64,000 bases of DNA from Cyclobacteriaceae bacterium. Its GTDB lineage: Bacteria > Bacteroidota > Bacteroidia > Cytophagales > Cyclobacteriaceae. The stretch is from NCBI GenBank assembly GCA_028285685.1, contig JANQOR010000026.1, positions 1-64,000 on the forward strand, written 5' to 3'. This document shows, piece after piece, positions 1 to 9,575 of the stretch; the first letter of the stretch is position 1, and each line of letters begins with the position of its first letter. Under the pieces are notes generated by a model. It was not told the DNA's origin. It made no database searches and saw nothing but the letters and a program-made list of their open reading frames with translations. The position numbers and the translations under genes are program-made.

Positions 1-830
1 GTAGACCGTATGAAAGCCCGAACTCAACGAAGCTGTAGGAATTTGCTCTATCAAGTCCAGATCAGTCCCGGGTGTGATCGCAACCGATACGCCATTTCCT
101 TGACCTGGATCTACATTTAGAAAATACTCGACAGCAGTTATGTTCGTTCGAATCTCCGTCGTGGATTGACTGATGAAAAAAGGCCGACGCTCGGTTGCGC
201 TCCACTGACCAGCTGCATCTTGAACCCGAAAATACACCGTATGAAAACCCGAACTCAGGGATGTTGTTGGAATCTGTTCCATCAGGTCCAAATCAGTACC
301 AGGTGTAATAGCGACCGATACGCCATTCCCTTGACCAGGATCTACATCCAGGAAATACTCGACAGCAGTTATATTCGTTCGAACTTCGGTCGTGGATGAA
401 CTGATGAAGAAAGGTCGATGCTCGGTCGCACTCCACTGGCCTGCCGCATCTTGAACCCGAAAATACACCGTATGAAAACCAGAGCTCAGGGAAGTTGTAG
501 GAATCTGCTCCATCAAGTCCAGATCAGTACCTGGAGTAACCATAACTGACACACCATTTCCCTGACCAGGATCTACATCTAAGAAATACTCAACAGCAGC
601 TATGTCTGTGCGAATCTCCGTCGTGGATGCACTGATGAAAAATGATCTGCTTTCAGGATGGCTCCAGACTCCGTTCGCATCTTCCGTTCTGATGTTAAGC
701 GTATGAAAACCAGCTGATAAAGATCCTGTTGCAACCGAAAAGTTAACATCTTGAATCACGCCTGGAGTGATCGCAATACTAGTTCCATTACCATGTCCAG
801 GATCTACATCCAGGAAGTACTCCATGGCGC
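1..830 (-). repeat. 231-bp in-frame tandem repeat, at least 3.5 copies
   Basis: The string GATCTACAT (plus strand) recurs at 108, 339, 570 and 801, an exact spacing of 231 bases (77 codons). The copies between about 1 and 600 differ at only a few positions, while the copy nearest the signal peptide is more diverged. This indicates recent expansion of the inner units by unequal recombination. The array runs off the left edge, so the copy number is unknown. Confidence 0.93.
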
Positions 831-900
831 TAATATTGACCTGAGCAAAGGCTCCTTCCATAAGACACAGCACGCCCAATAAGATTAGTGGCCGATTCAT
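1..900 (-). CDS. Secreted tandem-repeat protein, 3' end cut by window edge
   Basis: The reading frame is open from an ATG at 900 to base 1, so only the first 300 codons are seen. It starts with a signal peptide (MNRPLILLGVLCLMEGAFAQ). The rest is a 77-residue unit repeated head to tail, each starting near EYFLDVDPGQGNG and containing SGFHTVYFRVQDAAGQWS and RPFFIS. The first unit is the most divergent; units two to four are nearly identical. The sequence suggests a beta-sandwich or adhesin-like extracellular protein, and no enzyme motif is visible. The start lies 16 bases after the stop of the beta-helix gene at 917-2029, so the two are probably co-transcribed. The product cannot be named without the missing C-terminus, which may carry a secretion or sorting domain. 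Confidence 0.8.
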   Translation of the reverse strand, partial: MNRPLILLGVLCLMEGAFAQVNISAMEYFLDVDPGHGNGTSIAITPGVIQDVNFSVATGSLSAGFHTLNIRTEDANGVWSHPESRSFFISASTTEIRTDIAAVEYFLDVDPGQGNGVSVMVTPGTDLDLMEQIPTTSLSSGFHTVYFRVQDAAGQWSATEHRPFFISSSTTEVRTNITAVEYFLDVDPGQGNGVSVAITPGTDLDLMEQIPTTSLSSGFHTVYFRVQDAAGQWSATERRPFFISQSTTEIRTNITAVEYFLNVDPGQGNGVSVAITPGTDLDLIEQIPTASLSSGFHTVY

Positions 901-916
901 ATTTTAGGGCTTTGGC

Positions 917-2029
917 TTAGTTTCCTTTCGCCTTGACATTTACATCCAATGTATTCCCCTCTACCACCATGGACGGTACATTCAGTTCTTGAATAGTGGG
1001 AATAAGGGTGCCCTCCAGGTTAAAGGGGATTGGCCCACCATAGACACCCATATCGGTGCCAGAAGTTCCGGTTCCCTCGGCCGGTGATCCACTTACCAAA
1101 CTTGGATCAAAAGTCGTAAGTGATCCGACGTTGTTTGCATTGGGAACATTGACAAATTGCGGATCAACTCCCTCTATATTGTTGGTACTTGTGTTACTGC
1201 TACTGGTCGAAAAAACGTCTGAGTTGGTGTTATATGTTAGATTATTTTCGAAGCTATTCTGAGACAGAACCACTTTTGCCTGGGGAGATTTTTGAAAAAA
1301 GATATTGTTCTTGACAATGCTATTACGCAATTCTTGAAAGGCATAAAAAAGCTGACTACTCACTCTAGAGTGTAGAAAAATATTATTTTCGATGGTGCTC
1401 TGATCAGTTGAAACTGACCCAAGAGTGCCAAGGCTTGGATGTTCGGTAGCCGTATTTCCATAGATAACATTGTTGGCAATTACAACATTTGATACCGCCC
1501 CGAACAAAAGTTCAACTGTGATTCCACCTGAAAGATTAGAACCCAAAATACAATTTCTAATTAGGAGATTGTTCATAGTTGTCGTATTCGACACATGAAT
1601 GATCTGTCTTATCTGACTATTTTCGATAAGCAAGTTGTCCAATGCCCCTGTTCCAGCACCAAGATTTAATGTGGTAGTGACCAAGCCGGAGATCCTGGTC
1701 CCACTAGCAACCGGATCAGGAATGTCAATCTGTGTAACTGCAGACCTGACTCCTCCGTCCGTGTCCGGAAACAAGCCTATTCCGAAAATATTCAGTCGCT
1801 TGTCAACGGTAACAGTTCCATAGTTATTTGTGCTTCGAATTACATGTATAATGTCATCGTCCGTAGCTGCAGCTATTGCATCAGTAAGTGCGGTTGCTCC
1901 TACAAAAACAGAACCGGCCACAGCAACCGCTCCAGGATTACTATCCGCTGTGAGGATGTTCTGCGCAGAAATCAAATTGGTGAACAGGAGCGTGCTGGCG
2001 AAAAGAAATGTGATTTTGAACGTTTTCAT
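917..2029 (-). CDS. Secreted right-handed beta-helix protein
   Basis: A 370-residue protein with a clear Sec signal peptide (MKTFKITFLFASTLLFTNLISAQ). Residues about 40-300 contain repeated short Asn-rich strands such as NNLLIRNCIL, SNVVIANNVIYGN, STIENNIFLHS and NSIVKNNIFF. This spacing is typical of parallel beta-helix (pectate-lyase-like or NosD-like) folds. The section ending SGTDMGVYGGP resembles the end of such domains in Bacteroidota surface proteins. Catalytic residues for polysaccharide cleavage cannot be assigned, so binding or structural roles are equally possible. The ATG at 2029 directly precedes the signal peptide. It is upstream of, and probably in one operon with, the repeat protein starting at 900. 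Confidence 0.8.
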   Translation of the reverse strand: MKTFKITFLFASTLLFTNLISAQNILTADSNPGAVAVAGSVFVGATALTDAIAAATDDDIIHVIRSTNNYGTVTVDKRLNIFGIGLFPDTDGGVRSAVTQIDIPDPVASGTRISGLVTTTLNLGAGTGALDNLLIENSQIRQIIHVSNTTTMNNLLIRNCILGSNLSGGITVELLFGAVSNVVIANNVIYGNTATEHPSLGTLGSVSTDQSTIENNIFLHSRVSSQLFYAFQELRNSIVKNNIFFQKSPQAKVVLSQNSFENNLTYNTNSDVFSTSSSNTSTNNIEGVDPQFVNVPNANNVGSLTTFDPSLVSGSPAEGTGTSGTDMGVYGGPIPFNLEGTLIPTIQELNVPSMVVEGNTLDVNVKAKGN

Positions 2030-2192
2030 ATCTAAGGTTTTAAATTGTTAATTTTTAAACATTGCTTATAATGGTATTTTATTTTCAGAAAAAGAATTCC
2101 ATTTCTTGGAAAAAGATGTATTTGTTCATCATCCAGAAAAGGAATCAATACTAGAATTAGAGGTGAAATCTATTGGTAGAAGCCTCAAATTC

Positions 2193-2212
2193 TTTCATCG
2201 TTTGCGATGAAA
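2193..2212 (-). terminator. Hairpin after the TPR gene, possible terminator
   Basis: TTTCATCG and CGATGAAA form a perfect 8-bp stem around a 4-base loop, 14 bases past the stop of the TPR gene. On the minus strand no good T-run follows, so it may instead be an mRNA-stabilising hairpin. Confidence 0.3.
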
Positions 2213-2225
2213 CTTCCGTTTTTAT

Positions 2226-4112
2226 CTAAAAATTATTGGAGATTTTCGTGGCTTCCATTACCAGAATCATACGCTGATTAGCAGACTTATCGATGCGGAA
2301 AAATCGATACATTTTTTGGAGAGAAGAGCGTACTCCAGCTACGCTCAGAGCGACCTTGTCTGCTAGTTCGTTGTTGCCAATTGCAGGGTTATCAAAAAGG
2401 GTATTTAGAATGTTCCAATCTGATGGATTGAGAGAATTGTCAATGGCTTCTTCAATTTTCTGTTTGTCCAGAACCAACTGCTCCTTCAACTCGGGGTTTG
2501 ATGCTGCTTTAACAACTGATTCTACCTTCAGCAGTTTGATTTCCTGAAGCAAAGCCTCGCGCTCAGCATTTTTCTTTAAAGTCTTGACTCTAAAGTAAAT
2601 CCCAGTCAAAATTAGGACGAAGGCAAAGCCACCGGAAAGAAGGTAGCGCCTATTTGCTTCTCTAACACTGTTTAGTTCTTGTTGTTTGGCAAATGCCACA
2701 CTATCGGCCGTCGCTTGCTTTTCGTACACATATTGAAACTCCTGACGTATCACTTCCTTTTGAACTTCAATGTTCTCGATGCTATCACGCATCTTAATGT
2801 ATAGCTCATACATTTCGAGCGATAATCTATGGTTGCCAGATTGGCCGTAAGCTCTGTAGAGGTTGGCAGCTGCGGCCTTGATCTCAAGGATGGATCCCAG
2901 TTCCTGAGCTTCTGCCAAGGCCTCAGAGCTGTATCGTACAGCGCTGGAATTTTCGCCACGCGCCAGATGGATCAGTCCAATGCTATTCAAAGATTGCGCA
3001 ATCCCTTTTTTACTTCCAACCTCATTTGCGGTCCTTAAACCGCGTTTTTGGTAGTCCAACGCTCTGGCTAATTCACCTTTTGTTTTGTAGATATTTCCAA
3101 TAGCATTTAGTGACGAGATCGTCCCATGTTTATCTCCCACTGCCTCCTTAATTGTCAAACTTCTGCTGTAATAATTCAGCGCTGTATCATATTCGCCCCT
3201 ATTGTGATATATACTCCCAATATCATGTAATGTAATCGCAACTCCCTGCTTATTGTGCATTTCTTCAGCAAGCGCTAAGCTTCTGGTGTGGTAATCAATT
3301 GCAGTCCTGCTGTCTCCGTGCTGTACATATACATTTCCAATGTTAGCTAACAATTTGTATATCCTTTGTTTATCTCCAAGCTCCTCTGATATCTTGAGAG
3401 CTCGAATATAATTTTCGATAGAACGTTCGAAAGCTCCTTGATCAAAGTATACCGTACCAATGTTACTCAGAGAAGAGACCATTCCTCGTTTGTAACCAAT
3501 TTCCTCCTTCAAATTCAAACTCTTCGTATAGTTTTCAATAGCCTCTGCGTATTTGCCTTGAAATTTGAAAACAATAGCTATGTTGTTCAGTGCATTAGCC
3601 ATTGCTCGCTTATTATCAATCTCACTGGCTATTTGATAACTCTGGTTGTAGTAATCTAAGGCTTTCTCATACTCACTTTGAAGCTCATAAACCATCCCGA
3701 TGTTGTTTAGAGAAATTGCGATACCTCTCCTGTTTTTTAGTTCTTCTTTAATTTCCAAACTCCTTGTATGATAGTCCAGCGCTTTTTTGTAGTTGTTTTG
3801 ATAATACATGGCAACACCCTGGGTATTAAGTGCGTTTGCCATCCATTTTTTAGATCCTTTTGCTTGTGCAAAATCATACTGCAATTGTGCATAATACAAG
3901 GCGCTGTCCTGATTGTTGAAGAGAAATCCATCCCAGGCGATTACTTGAATTGTCTGTAGTCGTGTAGAATCAGTAAGAGTTTCGTTATTCCATACTCGCT
4001 TTAGACTATCAAGATTAATCTGTGAAAACACCGGCAGAGTTGACATGAGTAAACTCGCAAAAAGCGCAGTAAATCTTAGAAGATGGGCGATTTTTCTCCT
4101 GGCGTAGTTCAT
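2226..4112 (-). CDS. TPR-repeat membrane protein with C-terminal HTH domain
   Basis: The start is taken at 4112 because MNYARRKIAHLLRF leads straight into a signal-peptide-like segment ending VFSQ; an upstream start at 4166 adds 18 unlikely residues. Residues about 60-430 are consecutive 40-residue tetratricopeptide units (for example ALNNIAIVFKFQGKYAEAIENYTKSL). They are followed by a helical linker, one membrane span at about 489-508, a coiled coil, and a terminal segment at about 565-625 (ELADKVALSVAGVRSSLQKM) that looks like a LuxR-type helix-turn-helix. This architecture is common in Bacteroidota, where a periplasmic TPR sensor is joined to a cytoplasmic DNA-binding domain. It is divergent from the permease at 4300, which could be a target, but no direct evidence shows this. 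Confidence 0.8.
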   Translation of the reverse strand: MNYARRKIAHLLRFTALFASLLMSTLPVFSQINLDSLKRVWNNETLTDSTRLQTIQVIAWDGFLFNNQDSALYYAQLQYDFAQAKGSKKWMANALNTQGVAMYYQNNYKKALDYHTRSLEIKEELKNRRGIAISLNNIGMVYELQSEYEKALDYYNQSYQIASEIDNKRAMANALNNIAIVFKFQGKYAEAIENYTKSLNLKEEIGYKRGMVSSLSNIGTVYFDQGAFERSIENYIRALKISEELGDKQRIYKLLANIGNVYVQHGDSRTAIDYHTRSLALAEEMHNKQGVAITLHDIGSIYHNRGEYDTALNYYSRSLTIKEAVGDKHGTISSLNAIGNIYKTKGELARALDYQKRGLRTANEVGSKKGIAQSLNSIGLIHLARGENSSAVRYSSEALAEAQELGSILEIKAAAANLYRAYGQSGNHRLSLEMYELYIKMRDSIENIEVQKEVIRQEFQYVYEKQATADSVAFAKQQELNSVREANRRYLLSGGFAFVLILTGIYFRVKTLKKNAEREALLQEIKLLKVESVVKAASNPELKEQLVLDKQKIEEAIDNSLNPSDWNILNTLFDNPAIGNNELADKVALSVAGVRSSLQKMYRFFRIDKSANQRMILVMEATKISNNF

Positions 4113-4299
4113 TGAAGGGCAGCTGTATATCATCAAGAAGTTATGGAAATTTAAAATGAAAACCAATTGATGTCATCTTCCTTCGTTTAAAGATTTACCA
4201 GTAATAAGCAACCTTTTTACAATAAATCCATCTACTAATAGAAGCAATACTCTAAAGAGCATTGCCCGGTTATTTACTTAGGCCTAAAAAGGAATCCAA

Positions 4300-6663
4300 A
4301 TGTTCAAAAACTACTTAAAAACCTCACTCAGGAGCTTGTTAAAAAATCCGATGAGTTCATTTATTAATCTATTTGGACTTGCTGTCGCCATTGGAGTGTG
4401 CATGATTGTATATTCATTCATGGAATTTGACTACACCATCGACAATTTTCATGAAAACAAACATGAAGTGTATCTGACTACCTTCTACGTGGACAGAGAC
4501 GGCACAGAAAGGCAGCTTGGTCTTTCTCCCACTCCACTTGGAGCGATGCTGAGAAAAGACTTTACGCACATTCAGAAGGTGTGCCGAGTAGAAGATTTTG
4601 GTAGTGTAGTGAAATACGAGGACAAGGTTTTTAATGAAACCATTCGTTATGCGGATCCGGAATTCTTAGAGATGTTCACCTTTCCGCTTAAATGGGGTGA
4701 TGCAAGTTCGTTGGCTGACATGAATAGCATCATTTTCAGTGAGGAGATGTCTATTAAGTATTTCGGTGATGAAAATCCGATTGGGAAAAACGTACTGTTA
4801 AAATTTGGTGATGACCGAAGGAAAACATTCACAATTTCTGGGGTGGCAGAACCGTTTCCGCTGGCCCACGCGATCGACTTTGACTTTCTGGTCAATTTTG
4901 AGAATTTATACACAACACACCCCGACTATGATTTGAACAACTGGCGAGGTTTTGTCAACGCCACGTTGATACAAGTAGAACGTCCATCTGATCTGAAACT
5001 GATCGAGGAGGGTATGGAGAAGTACCGAAAGCTACAAAATAGTGTTCGTGAGGATTGGGCCATCTCAAGGTTTGAATTTGTACAGTTGGCGGAGCTTCAT
5101 AACAGATCAGGAGATATTAGCAGTGACATTTCATCAGGTGTTGAAGAGGAAGCAAGATTAGTACTGCCAATCATTGGAATGTTCATGCTCCTACTGGCAT
5201 GTTTCAACTACATCAATATCGCTATTGTATCAGCCGCCAAAAGGCTAAAGGAAATTGCAGTCAGAAAAGTAATTGGTGCAAATCGAAGATTGGTAATCAT
5301 CCAATTTATTGCTGAGAACATTTTTGTAACACTTTTTGCTTTGATCTTCGGGCTTGCTCTCGGGGCTTTTGTCTTTCTTCCATGGTTTAACAATCTCTTC
5401 AATATTAATCTTGGTTTACGGCTAACCGATGGAAATCTTTGGATTTTCCTTGGTTCAATCTTGCTGTTCAGTGGTGTAGCATCAGGTATTTATCCTGCGT
5501 TCTACATTGCTAAATTTGAAGTAGTCAGAATCTTCAAGGGCACGGTTCAGTTTGGAAAGAAAAATCCATTGACCAAACTATTTCTTGGTTTTCAACTGAT
5601 TCTTGCCTGCATCACGATCACTTGTGGTGTGATCTTCACTCAGAATACTACTTATCAAGCTAACCGAAGCTGGGGTTACACTCCCCAAGAGTTTTTGTAC
5701 ACGCGAGTTCCCGATCAATCCGCGTATGACAAACTCAGTACGGCAATGTTGCAGAACCCGAACGTTCTGGAAATCTGCGGTTCGCGCAATCATCTTGGTA
5801 GAAGTTCCATAACAAGAGTAATCGAGACTCCAGAGCGGCAATATGAGGTTAACGAGCTGGCAGTAGACGCCAATTATGTAGAAGCCATGGGAATTGAATT
5901 GAAGGAAGGTCGTTTCTTCAGGGATCGATTCGAAAGCGATAAGCGAGCCGTTGTCGCTAATGAACTAATGGTAGAAAGCATGACGCTACAAGATCCGATA
6001 GGCTCCATTTTCAAGATCGACAGTATCCAGTATGAAATAATAGGTGTAGTTAAGGACTTTCATCTTTATAGCTTTTACTCAGAAATCCGACCTACGATGT
6101 TCAGGGTGGCAGAGAAAGAGGATTACCGCTACCTTTCGATGAAAGTGATGGCGGGCAAGGAAGAGGAGACCTACACTGCACTTCAGGATAAGTGGGCTGA
6201 ACTATTTCCGGAAGATCCCTTCAATGGCGGATACCAGGAGGATGTCTTTGGTTTTTACTTCGAGGACATTGGTGGTCACGCTAAATTCATGAAGGCGGTG
6301 GCTTTCATCGCTGTAATGCTGGCAGCTCTTGGCTTATACGGCCTGGTCACGCTAAATGTGACTGGCAGAGTAAGGGAATTTAGCATTCGAAAGGTCCTTG
6401 GCGCTCAGATCAAGAATCTTGCTGGCAACATAACGAAGCAATATGTACTACTGTTTGCGATAGCACTCACATTAGGAGCTCCCATAAGCTACTTTCTCAT
6501 GGAAGCCCTAATGGACACAGTCTATGAATATCACATACCAATGACCATTTCGGGGGTAGCAATCGCAGTTATCCTATTGATTTTCGTTCTGCTTGCTACG
6601 GTTTCTACCCAGGTTGGTAAAGTGTCGAAGGCAAACCCTGTGGATGGCTTAAAGGTGGAGTAG
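4300..6663 (+). CDS. ABC transporter permease, MacB/FtsX type, no ATPase partner
   Basis: A 787-residue protein with the duplicated MacB architecture. It has one N-terminal membrane helix at about 20-42, a large periplasmic MacB_PCD-like domain, three helices (about 288-430) of the first FtsX domain, a fifth helix, a second periplasmic domain, and a final three-helix FtsX domain (from about 665). The RxKxxGA motifs after the first FtsX helix of each half (IAVRKVIGANR and FSIRKVLGAQI) and the C-terminal ANPVDGLKVE are typical. Family members move or mechanically couple substrates across the periplasm when joined to a cytoplasmic ATPase. No ATPase gene is nearby, so the partner must be encoded elsewhere. 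The substrate is unknown. Confidence 0.93.
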   Translation: MFKNYLKTSLRSLLKNPMSSFINLFGLAVAIGVCMIVYSFMEFDYTIDNFHENKHEVYLTTFYVDRDGTERQLGLSPTPLGAMLRKDFTHIQKVCRVEDFGSVVKYEDKVFNETIRYADPEFLEMFTFPLKWGDASSLADMNSIIFSEEMSIKYFGDENPIGKNVLLKFGDDRRKTFTISGVAEPFPLAHAIDFDFLVNFENLYTTHPDYDLNNWRGFVNATLIQVERPSDLKLIEEGMEKYRKLQNSVREDWAISRFEFVQLAELHNRSGDISSDISSGVEEEARLVLPIIGMFMLLLACFNYINIAIVSAAKRLKEIAVRKVIGANRRLVIIQFIAENIFVTLFALIFGLALGAFVFLPWFNNLFNINLGLRLTDGNLWIFLGSILLFSGVASGIYPAFYIAKFEVVRIFKGTVQFGKKNPLTKLFLGFQLILACITITCGVIFTQNTTYQANRSWGYTPQEFLYTRVPDQSAYDKLSTAMLQNPNVLEICGSRNHLGRSSITRVIETPERQYEVNELAVDANYVEAMGIELKEGRFFRDRFESDKRAVVANELMVESMTLQDPIGSIFKIDSIQYEIIGVVKDFHLYSFYSEIRPTMFRVAEKEDYRYLSMKVMAGKEEETYTALQDKWAELFPEDPFNGGYQEDVFGFYFEDIGGHAKFMKAVAFIAVMLAALGLYGLVTLNVTGRVREFSIRKVLGAQIKNLAGNITKQYVLLFAIALTLGAPISYFLMEALMDTVYEYHIPMTISGVAIAVILLIFVLLATVSTQVGKVSKANPVDGLKVE

Positions 6664-6767
6664 CTCTAGGTCCGCGTTTCATAGGACGTTAACCGCTCGA
6701 CCAGCGAAGAAACCATTCAACGTTTTTCGTCTTCTGATCAAAATAGATTTTCTGTTACTTGATTGAG

Positions 6768-8204
6768 ATGAGAAAACTGTGGCTCCTTGTCGTCAGTCTG
6801 ATTGCATTTTTCCACATTGCAGCTCAAGAAGAAATTGTGCTGAAAGATGTGTCAATCGTAGATGTTGAGGCTGGGGTTGTCCTAAGTTCTACAAAAGATG
6901 TCGTCATCTCGGGAGAAAAAATTAAAGAGATCGTTGTCGGTAGTACCTATTCAGGAAACGGTACCATTATCAACTGCCGGGGAAAATATCTCATTCCAGG
7001 TCTTTGGGACATGCATGCTCATCCCGACGATCCCGAGATGTGGCGAATGAACCCAACAAGTGATGCCAGGGATTTACTTATGCCATTATTTGTGCATTTT
7101 GGAGTAACAGGAATCCGGGACATGGCCGGGGATCTGAATGTAATGAACAAATGGCGTAGATCAATTGAAAATGGTGAGTTGGTAGGTCCGGAAATTGTCG
7201 CTGGTGGACCTTTGATTGATGGGCCGAACCCTATGTGGGACGGGTCGATCGGCATCCCCTCAACAGCGATGGTGAAATTCAAAGTTGACTCGCTGATCGA
7301 AGCAGGTGTGGACTTCCTGAAAATCTATTCACTCCTTCCTGATTCCATCTACTTTGCCTTGAGCGACTATGCTCAAGAAATCAATTTTCCTTTCGTAGGT
7401 CATGTCCCTTTTGATGTCACCACACTGCAGGCATCAGAAACCGGAATGAAAAGCCAGGAACATCTCCTAAACATATTGATGGATTGCTCCACTCTGCAGG
7501 AAGACCTCTATAGCAAAAACATCGATTACAAAGGAATGACAAACCGTTTAGAACGATACATTTATCGCAATGATTTGATGTTGGAAACCTATGATAGCGA
7601 AAAAGCGGGTCAACTGTTCAAAACCTTTGCCGAAAATGAGACCTGGCACACACCAACGATTTCCATGTGGTATAAAAATGCCTATTTCGAAAGAGAAGTT
7701 GAGGCCGATCGCGAATACCTTCAGTACCTGCCTCTATACATGCAGGAATATTGGACTCCTGATGTGAATGACCATTTACAATTGCGAGACCCTGACTTCC
7801 TAGCTTTGAACCAGCGTTTGGTGGCAAAATACTTGGAACTAATCCGTGAAATGAACCAGGCAGGTGTAAAGCTACTCGCTGGCACTGACGTTGGGGCTAA
7901 CCCACTCTGCTTTCCGGGACTCAGTCTTCATTATGAATTGGAATTGCTTGTAGAAGCAGGATTAACTACCGCTGAAGCACTAAGAACCGCGACCATCAAC
8001 CCGGCAGAATTTCTTGACAAGACAAATGAGTTTGGGACAGTAGAGAAAGGCCTAAAGGCTGATTTAGTCATTCTATCAGCAAACCCACTGGAAAAGATCA
8101 CCAATACCCGACAAATTTCAGGTGTGGTAAGAAATGGAAAATACCTATCGCAGAAAGAAATCAAGCAGCAGATGGACAAGATTGCAGAGCTACACAATAG
8201 ATAG
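6768..8204 (+). CDS. Secreted metal-dependent amidohydrolase
   Basis: The ATG at 6768 starts a signal peptide (MRKLWLLVVSLIAFFHIAAQ); a TTG at 6759 is also possible but less likely. The 478-residue protein carries the amidohydrolase metal signatures: GLWDMHAHPD with the HxH pair, VGHVPF with a further His, and GTDVGAN with the final Asp. Near the end it has GTVEKGLKADLVILSANPL, the strand that returns to the N-terminal beta domain in imidazolonepropionase and prolidase-like enzymes. It probably hydrolyses a cyclic amide or a peptide-like substrate in the periplasm; the exact substrate cannot be read. The LytTR gene follows after 25 bases and is likely co-transcribed. Confidence 0.88.
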   Translation: MRKLWLLVVSLIAFFHIAAQEEIVLKDVSIVDVEAGVVLSSTKDVVISGEKIKEIVVGSTYSGNGTIINCRGKYLIPGLWDMHAHPDDPEMWRMNPTSDARDLLMPLFVHFGVTGIRDMAGDLNVMNKWRRSIENGELVGPEIVAGGPLIDGPNPMWDGSIGIPSTAMVKFKVDSLIEAGVDFLKIYSLLPDSIYFALSDYAQEINFPFVGHVPFDVTTLQASETGMKSQEHLLNILMDCSTLQEDLYSKNIDYKGMTNRLERYIYRNDLMLETYDSEKAGQLFKTFAENETWHTPTISMWYKNAYFEREVEADREYLQYLPLYMQEYWTPDVNDHLQLRDPDFLALNQRLVAKYLELIREMNQAGVKLLAGTDVGANPLCFPGLSLHYELELLVEAGLTTAEALRTATINPAEFLDKTNEFGTVEKGLKADLVILSANPLEKITNTRQISGVVRNGKYLSQKEIKQQMDKIAELHNR

Positions 8205-8229
8205 TTTTCCAAAAACGATACTTTTGATC

Positions 8230-8994
8230 ATGCTTCAGAGAAAATGGATAATGATAGCATCGTTGCTCTCAGTGGCGGCTGGTTGGCTGTACCAAATGTC
8301 CTCAAGCGCCATCTGTTTTGAAAAGTTGGGGTTTATCTACCTGGGAAATATCCTCTTCTGGATTCTCTTGGTGAATCCCATTCAGAACCTGCAGAAGCAA
8401 GAACTATTCAACTCAAGTTGGATAGTCGCCAACCTCTTTCTTTCCCTCTTCTTTGTGGCATTCAATCAAATAGCGGTTAACCTTTTTGTCCAAAGTGTAT
8501 TTCTTGTCTGTTTTGATTGCGTGGCGGGTGGAACGATCTTCGATATGCTTCAGACCAACCACTTTCTTCCCAACCTGTTAATCTATTGGTTGATCATTTC
8601 GCATCAAAGGTTTTATCCATCAGATCTGGAGAAAACTCATGAGCAGTCCAATGAATCATCCTATGTAATAGTCAAACAGGGTGGTTCCGTCATCAAACTC
8701 CAACGAAGTGAGATATACTGGATAGGAGCAGATGACAATGCAGTAAATATTCACACTGAATCGAGAAAATTTGTGCAGTACGGACGACTAAGAGATTGGG
8801 AAGAAAGGCTCTCTGCAGATGCTTTCGTGAGGGTACATCGCTCATTTCTTGTCAACGCAAGACACATACGAAGTTTCCAACCAAAGTCTAATGGAGATGG
8901 GATTTTAACACTTTCAAATCTGATAAACATTCGCGTCTCAAGAAACTATAAACACAACCTCCGAGCTTCCGCCTACTTCTCTATCTCGTCTTAA
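8230..8994 (+). CDS. Membrane-anchored LytTR transcriptional regulator
   Basis: A longer frame begins at 8134 but overlaps the amidohydrolase by 71 bases. The ATG at 8230 starts right at the first hydrophobic stretch, so it is preferred (254 residues). Residues 1-120 hold about four membrane helices. Residues about 150-254 are a LytTR DNA-binding domain: SEIYWIGADDNAVNIHTESR, then the characteristic FVRVHRSFLVNARHI and VSRNYKHNL. There is no receiver domain, so the membrane part is the presumed input. This single-protein LytTR type is common in Bacteroidota. Its targets are unknown; the adjoining amidohydrolase is a candidate. Confidence 0.88.
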   Translation: MLQRKWIMIASLLSVAAGWLYQMSSSAICFEKLGFIYLGNILFWILLVNPIQNLQKQELFNSSWIVANLFLSLFFVAFNQIAVNLFVQSVFLVCFDCVAGGTIFDMLQTNHFLPNLLIYWLIISHQRFYPSDLEKTHEQSNESSYVIVKQGGSVIKLQRSEIYWIGADDNAVNIHTESRKFVQYGRLRDWEERLSADAFVRVHRSFLVNARHIRSFQPKSNGDGILTLSNLINIRVSRNYKHNLRASAYFSISS

Positions 8995-9099
8995 GCATCG
9001 TTTCACATCACATTTCCCTCTCCCTACCCTATTTCTTGCATAAGGAATAGTTTTTGAAATTGGTTCGACGTGTTTTTGCGTAAACAATCAAAATTTGAA

Positions 9100-9549
9100 A
9101 TGCGACATTTTTTAGTACTTCTGGTCTTTAGCTATGGGTGTTCGACTTCACCGGAGAATCCTGATCAAAAAATCTTGACAGCCGACAAAAAAGCGCTGAG
9201 ATACCTCAAAGAAGTGGAGTGGCCAAAAGCCTACCGAGAGCAAGACACCCTGCTCCTGGATAGAATTCTCGGTGATGATTTTCAGATGGTGGATGCAGAT
9301 GGGAATTGGTCCAACAAAGAACTTGAATTGGAGTGGATAAAAAACAATGCCTCCTTTCCCGATTCCTTTCGTTTCGAGATCAAACGGTTTGAGTTTCTGG
9401 AAAATGGAACAGCACTCGTTTGCGGGACTGGACATATCAGGCGCGACACATCCTATACAATCTACCAATCCAGCAACATCCTCCTAAAACGAAACGGAAT
9501 TTGGAAAGCAGTTGCCTCGCATGTATCCGGTGTGAAGCAGGTTGAGTAA
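9100..9549 (+). CDS. DUF4440 / NTF2-like lipoprotein
   Basis: A GTG start at 9070 is possible, but the ATG at 9100 begins a lipoprotein signal (MRHFLVLLVFSYGC), giving 149 residues. The mature part follows the DUF4440 pattern of the SnoaL/NTF2-like fold: a helix with WPKAYREQDTLLLDRILGDDF, then the strands FEIKRFEFLENGTALVCGTGHI and SNILLKRNGIWKAVASHVS. Such proteins are often ligand-binding or ketosteroid-isomerase-like, but no catalytic pair is obvious. It is convergent with the gene ending at 9576. Confidence 0.8.
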   Translation: MRHFLVLLVFSYGCSTSPENPDQKILTADKKALRYLKEVEWPKAYREQDTLLLDRILGDDFQMVDADGNWSNKELELEWIKNNASFPDSFRFEIKRFEFLENGTALVCGTGHIRRDTSYTIYQSSNILLKRNGIWKAVASHVSGVKQVE

Positions 9550-9575
9550 ACCGGAGTCTACCTTCAACTCATGAA

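Noticed and set aside
166-399. 77-codon open frame on the plus strand
   Set aside because: It lies antisense to the 231-bp repeats, and its length mirrors the repeat period. The minus-strand frame has the signal peptide and repeat logic.
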